In this document: in pieces, positions 5,762 through 6,349 of the stretch | Numbering within the stretch: position 1 is the stretch's first letter | Layout of the letters: each line of letters starts with the position of its first letter | Origin: Chitinophagaceae bacterium UBA2467 | GTDB lineage: Bacteria > Bacteroidota > Bacteroidia > Chitinophagales > Chitinophagaceae | Direction: 5' to 3' | DNA: 6,349 bases | Assembly: GCA_002342205.1 (NCBI GenBank) | Contig: DDPN01000129.1 | Coordinates: 4,114 to 10,462, forward strand | The notes under the pieces: generated by a model | What the model saw: the letters and a program-made list of their open reading frames with translations, nothing else | Databases searched by the model: none | Told to the model about the DNA's origin: nothing | Made by a program: the position numbers and the translations under genes

Positions 5762-6349
5762 TTAATTGATTGTCCAGACTTCGTTACCCTTGAGTAATTT
5801 GTCCAGATCAGCAGGCTTTCTGGAAGCCGCTTCTTCCAATTGAGCAGCCATTACATCCTCATAACAAGGACGATCCGTTTGATAAAATACACCGAATGGT
5901 CGTGGTAAATGTCCCTCAATACGAGGATCGTCAAATATGCGCGTTAGGATCTGTGCTTTGTAAATATCTTTTTCATCATGGATCCAACAGTCAGTTGCAC
6001 TATACCCTTCATTGAAGTCTACAACAACTGGTTTAAATCCGTCTAACTTAATTCCTTTATCACTATTGGCTCCAAACACAAGGGGTTTACCTTGTTCAAG
6101 AAATAATGTTTCAGTTGCCTTTGTCCCCTTTTCTGTAAAGATTTCAAAAGCTCCATCATTGAAAATGTTGCAATTCTGATAGATCTCCAAAAATGAAGCA
6201 CCCTTATGCCCATTAGCACGCAATAGCATGGCCTGCAAATGCTTGGGGTCACGATCCATGGTTCTTGCCACAAATGTTGCATCTGCGCCAAGTGCTAGTG
6301 CAGCGGGATTGAAAGGGTGATCGATACTACCCATAGGAGTACTCTTCGT
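5762..6349 (-). CDS. korB: 2-oxoacid:ferredoxin oxidoreductase beta subunit, C-terminal part (partial)
   Basis: The right edge cuts this gene. The frame stays open through base 6349 and the first readable residues are TKSTPMGSIDHPFNP, so the ATG at 6334 is an internal methionine and not the start. About 195 C-terminal residues are present; the family in Bacteroidota is about 330-350 aa, so the N-terminal part with the thiamine-diphosphate GDG motif and cluster cysteines lies outside. The visible signatures are GSIDHPFNPAALALGADATF (7-26 of the fragment), ARTMDRDPKHL, HKGASFLEIYQNCNIFNDGAFE and the tail KLLKGNEVWTIN, typical of KorB. With a KorA partner, expected just upstream beyond the window, it would convert 2-oxoglutarate (or a related 2-oxoacid) plus CoA to an acyl-CoA, passing electrons to ferredoxin. 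Substrate choice among 2-oxoacids is inferred from overall resemblance. It converges on rnhB with 10 bases between the stops. Confidence 0.93.
   Translation of the reverse strand, partial: TKSTPMGSIDHPFNPAALALGADATFVARTMDRDPKHLQAMLLRANGHKGASFLEIYQNCNIFNDGAFEIFTEKGTKATETLFLEQGKPLVFGANSDKGIKLDGFKPVVVDFNEGYSATDCWIHDEKDIYKAQILTRIFDDPRIEGHLPRPFGVFYQTDRPCYEDVMAAQLEEAASRKPADLDKLLKGNEVWTIN

Noticed and set aside
5745..5769. Possible bidirectional terminator between rnhB and korB.
   Set aside because: Only a five-base ATTAA/TTAAT pairing is visible around a T-run; the stem is too short and AT-only to call.
6332..6334. ATG at 6334 as the korB start.
   Set aside because: The frame continues upstream to the window edge with TKSTP, which is normal internal KorB sequence, and a start here would omit the cofactor-binding half.

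Overview
The window looks like chromosomal core DNA from a Bacteroidota bacterium, probably of the Chitinophagia/Chitinophagaceae type. This rests on protein style (the KorB C-terminus, a GSGNGLAR-type lipid kinase, a heme A synthase with an 'MAGHKAATAAPTWP' stretch, a 68-residue 'QCSICTK' membrane protein), on promoter boxes of the Bacteroidota form TAnnTTTG, and on the general lack of Shine-Dalgarno sequences before start codons. The lineage is inferred by recognition and was not checked by a search.

Layout from left to right: (1) The last 16 codons of an unidentified + strand gene end exactly where the next gene's stop begins. (2) A minus-strand pair follows: typA/bipA (translational GTPase, 603 aa) and, 18 bases downstream of it, a 68-aa exported membrane protein with a CxxC motif. 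(3) A 76-base divergent intergenic region carries a promoter for typA. (4) A + strand pair follows: a membrane-anchored alpha/beta hydrolase and a diacylglycerol-kinase-family lipid kinase that starts at GTG five bases after the hydrolase stop. (5) ctaA/COX15-type heme A synthase lies on the minus strand, and its 3' end overlaps the lipid kinase by 34 bases. (6) A 70-base divergent region carries back-to-back promoter boxes for ctaA and rnhB. (7) rnhB (ribonuclease HII, 193 aa) lies on the + strand. (8) The C-terminal 195 residues of korB (2-oxoacid:ferredoxin oxidoreductase beta subunit) lie on the minus strand and run off the right edge.

The window is very compact: genes alternate in strand, every convergent pair abuts or overlaps, and the only noncoding stretches are two short divergent promoter regions. 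There is no intergenic gap over 300 bases. I see no RNA gene, mobile element, CRISPR array or long repeat. The gene functions are mostly housekeeping (translation/stress GTPase, lipid turnover, heme A for cytochrome oxidase, removal of ribonucleotides from DNA, 2-oxoacid oxidation). I did not find evidence for a new multi-gene system. The points most worth a second look are the small CxxC membrane protein, the hydrolase/lipid-kinase pair with its atypical nucleophile elbow, and the apparently leaderless ctaA transcript.
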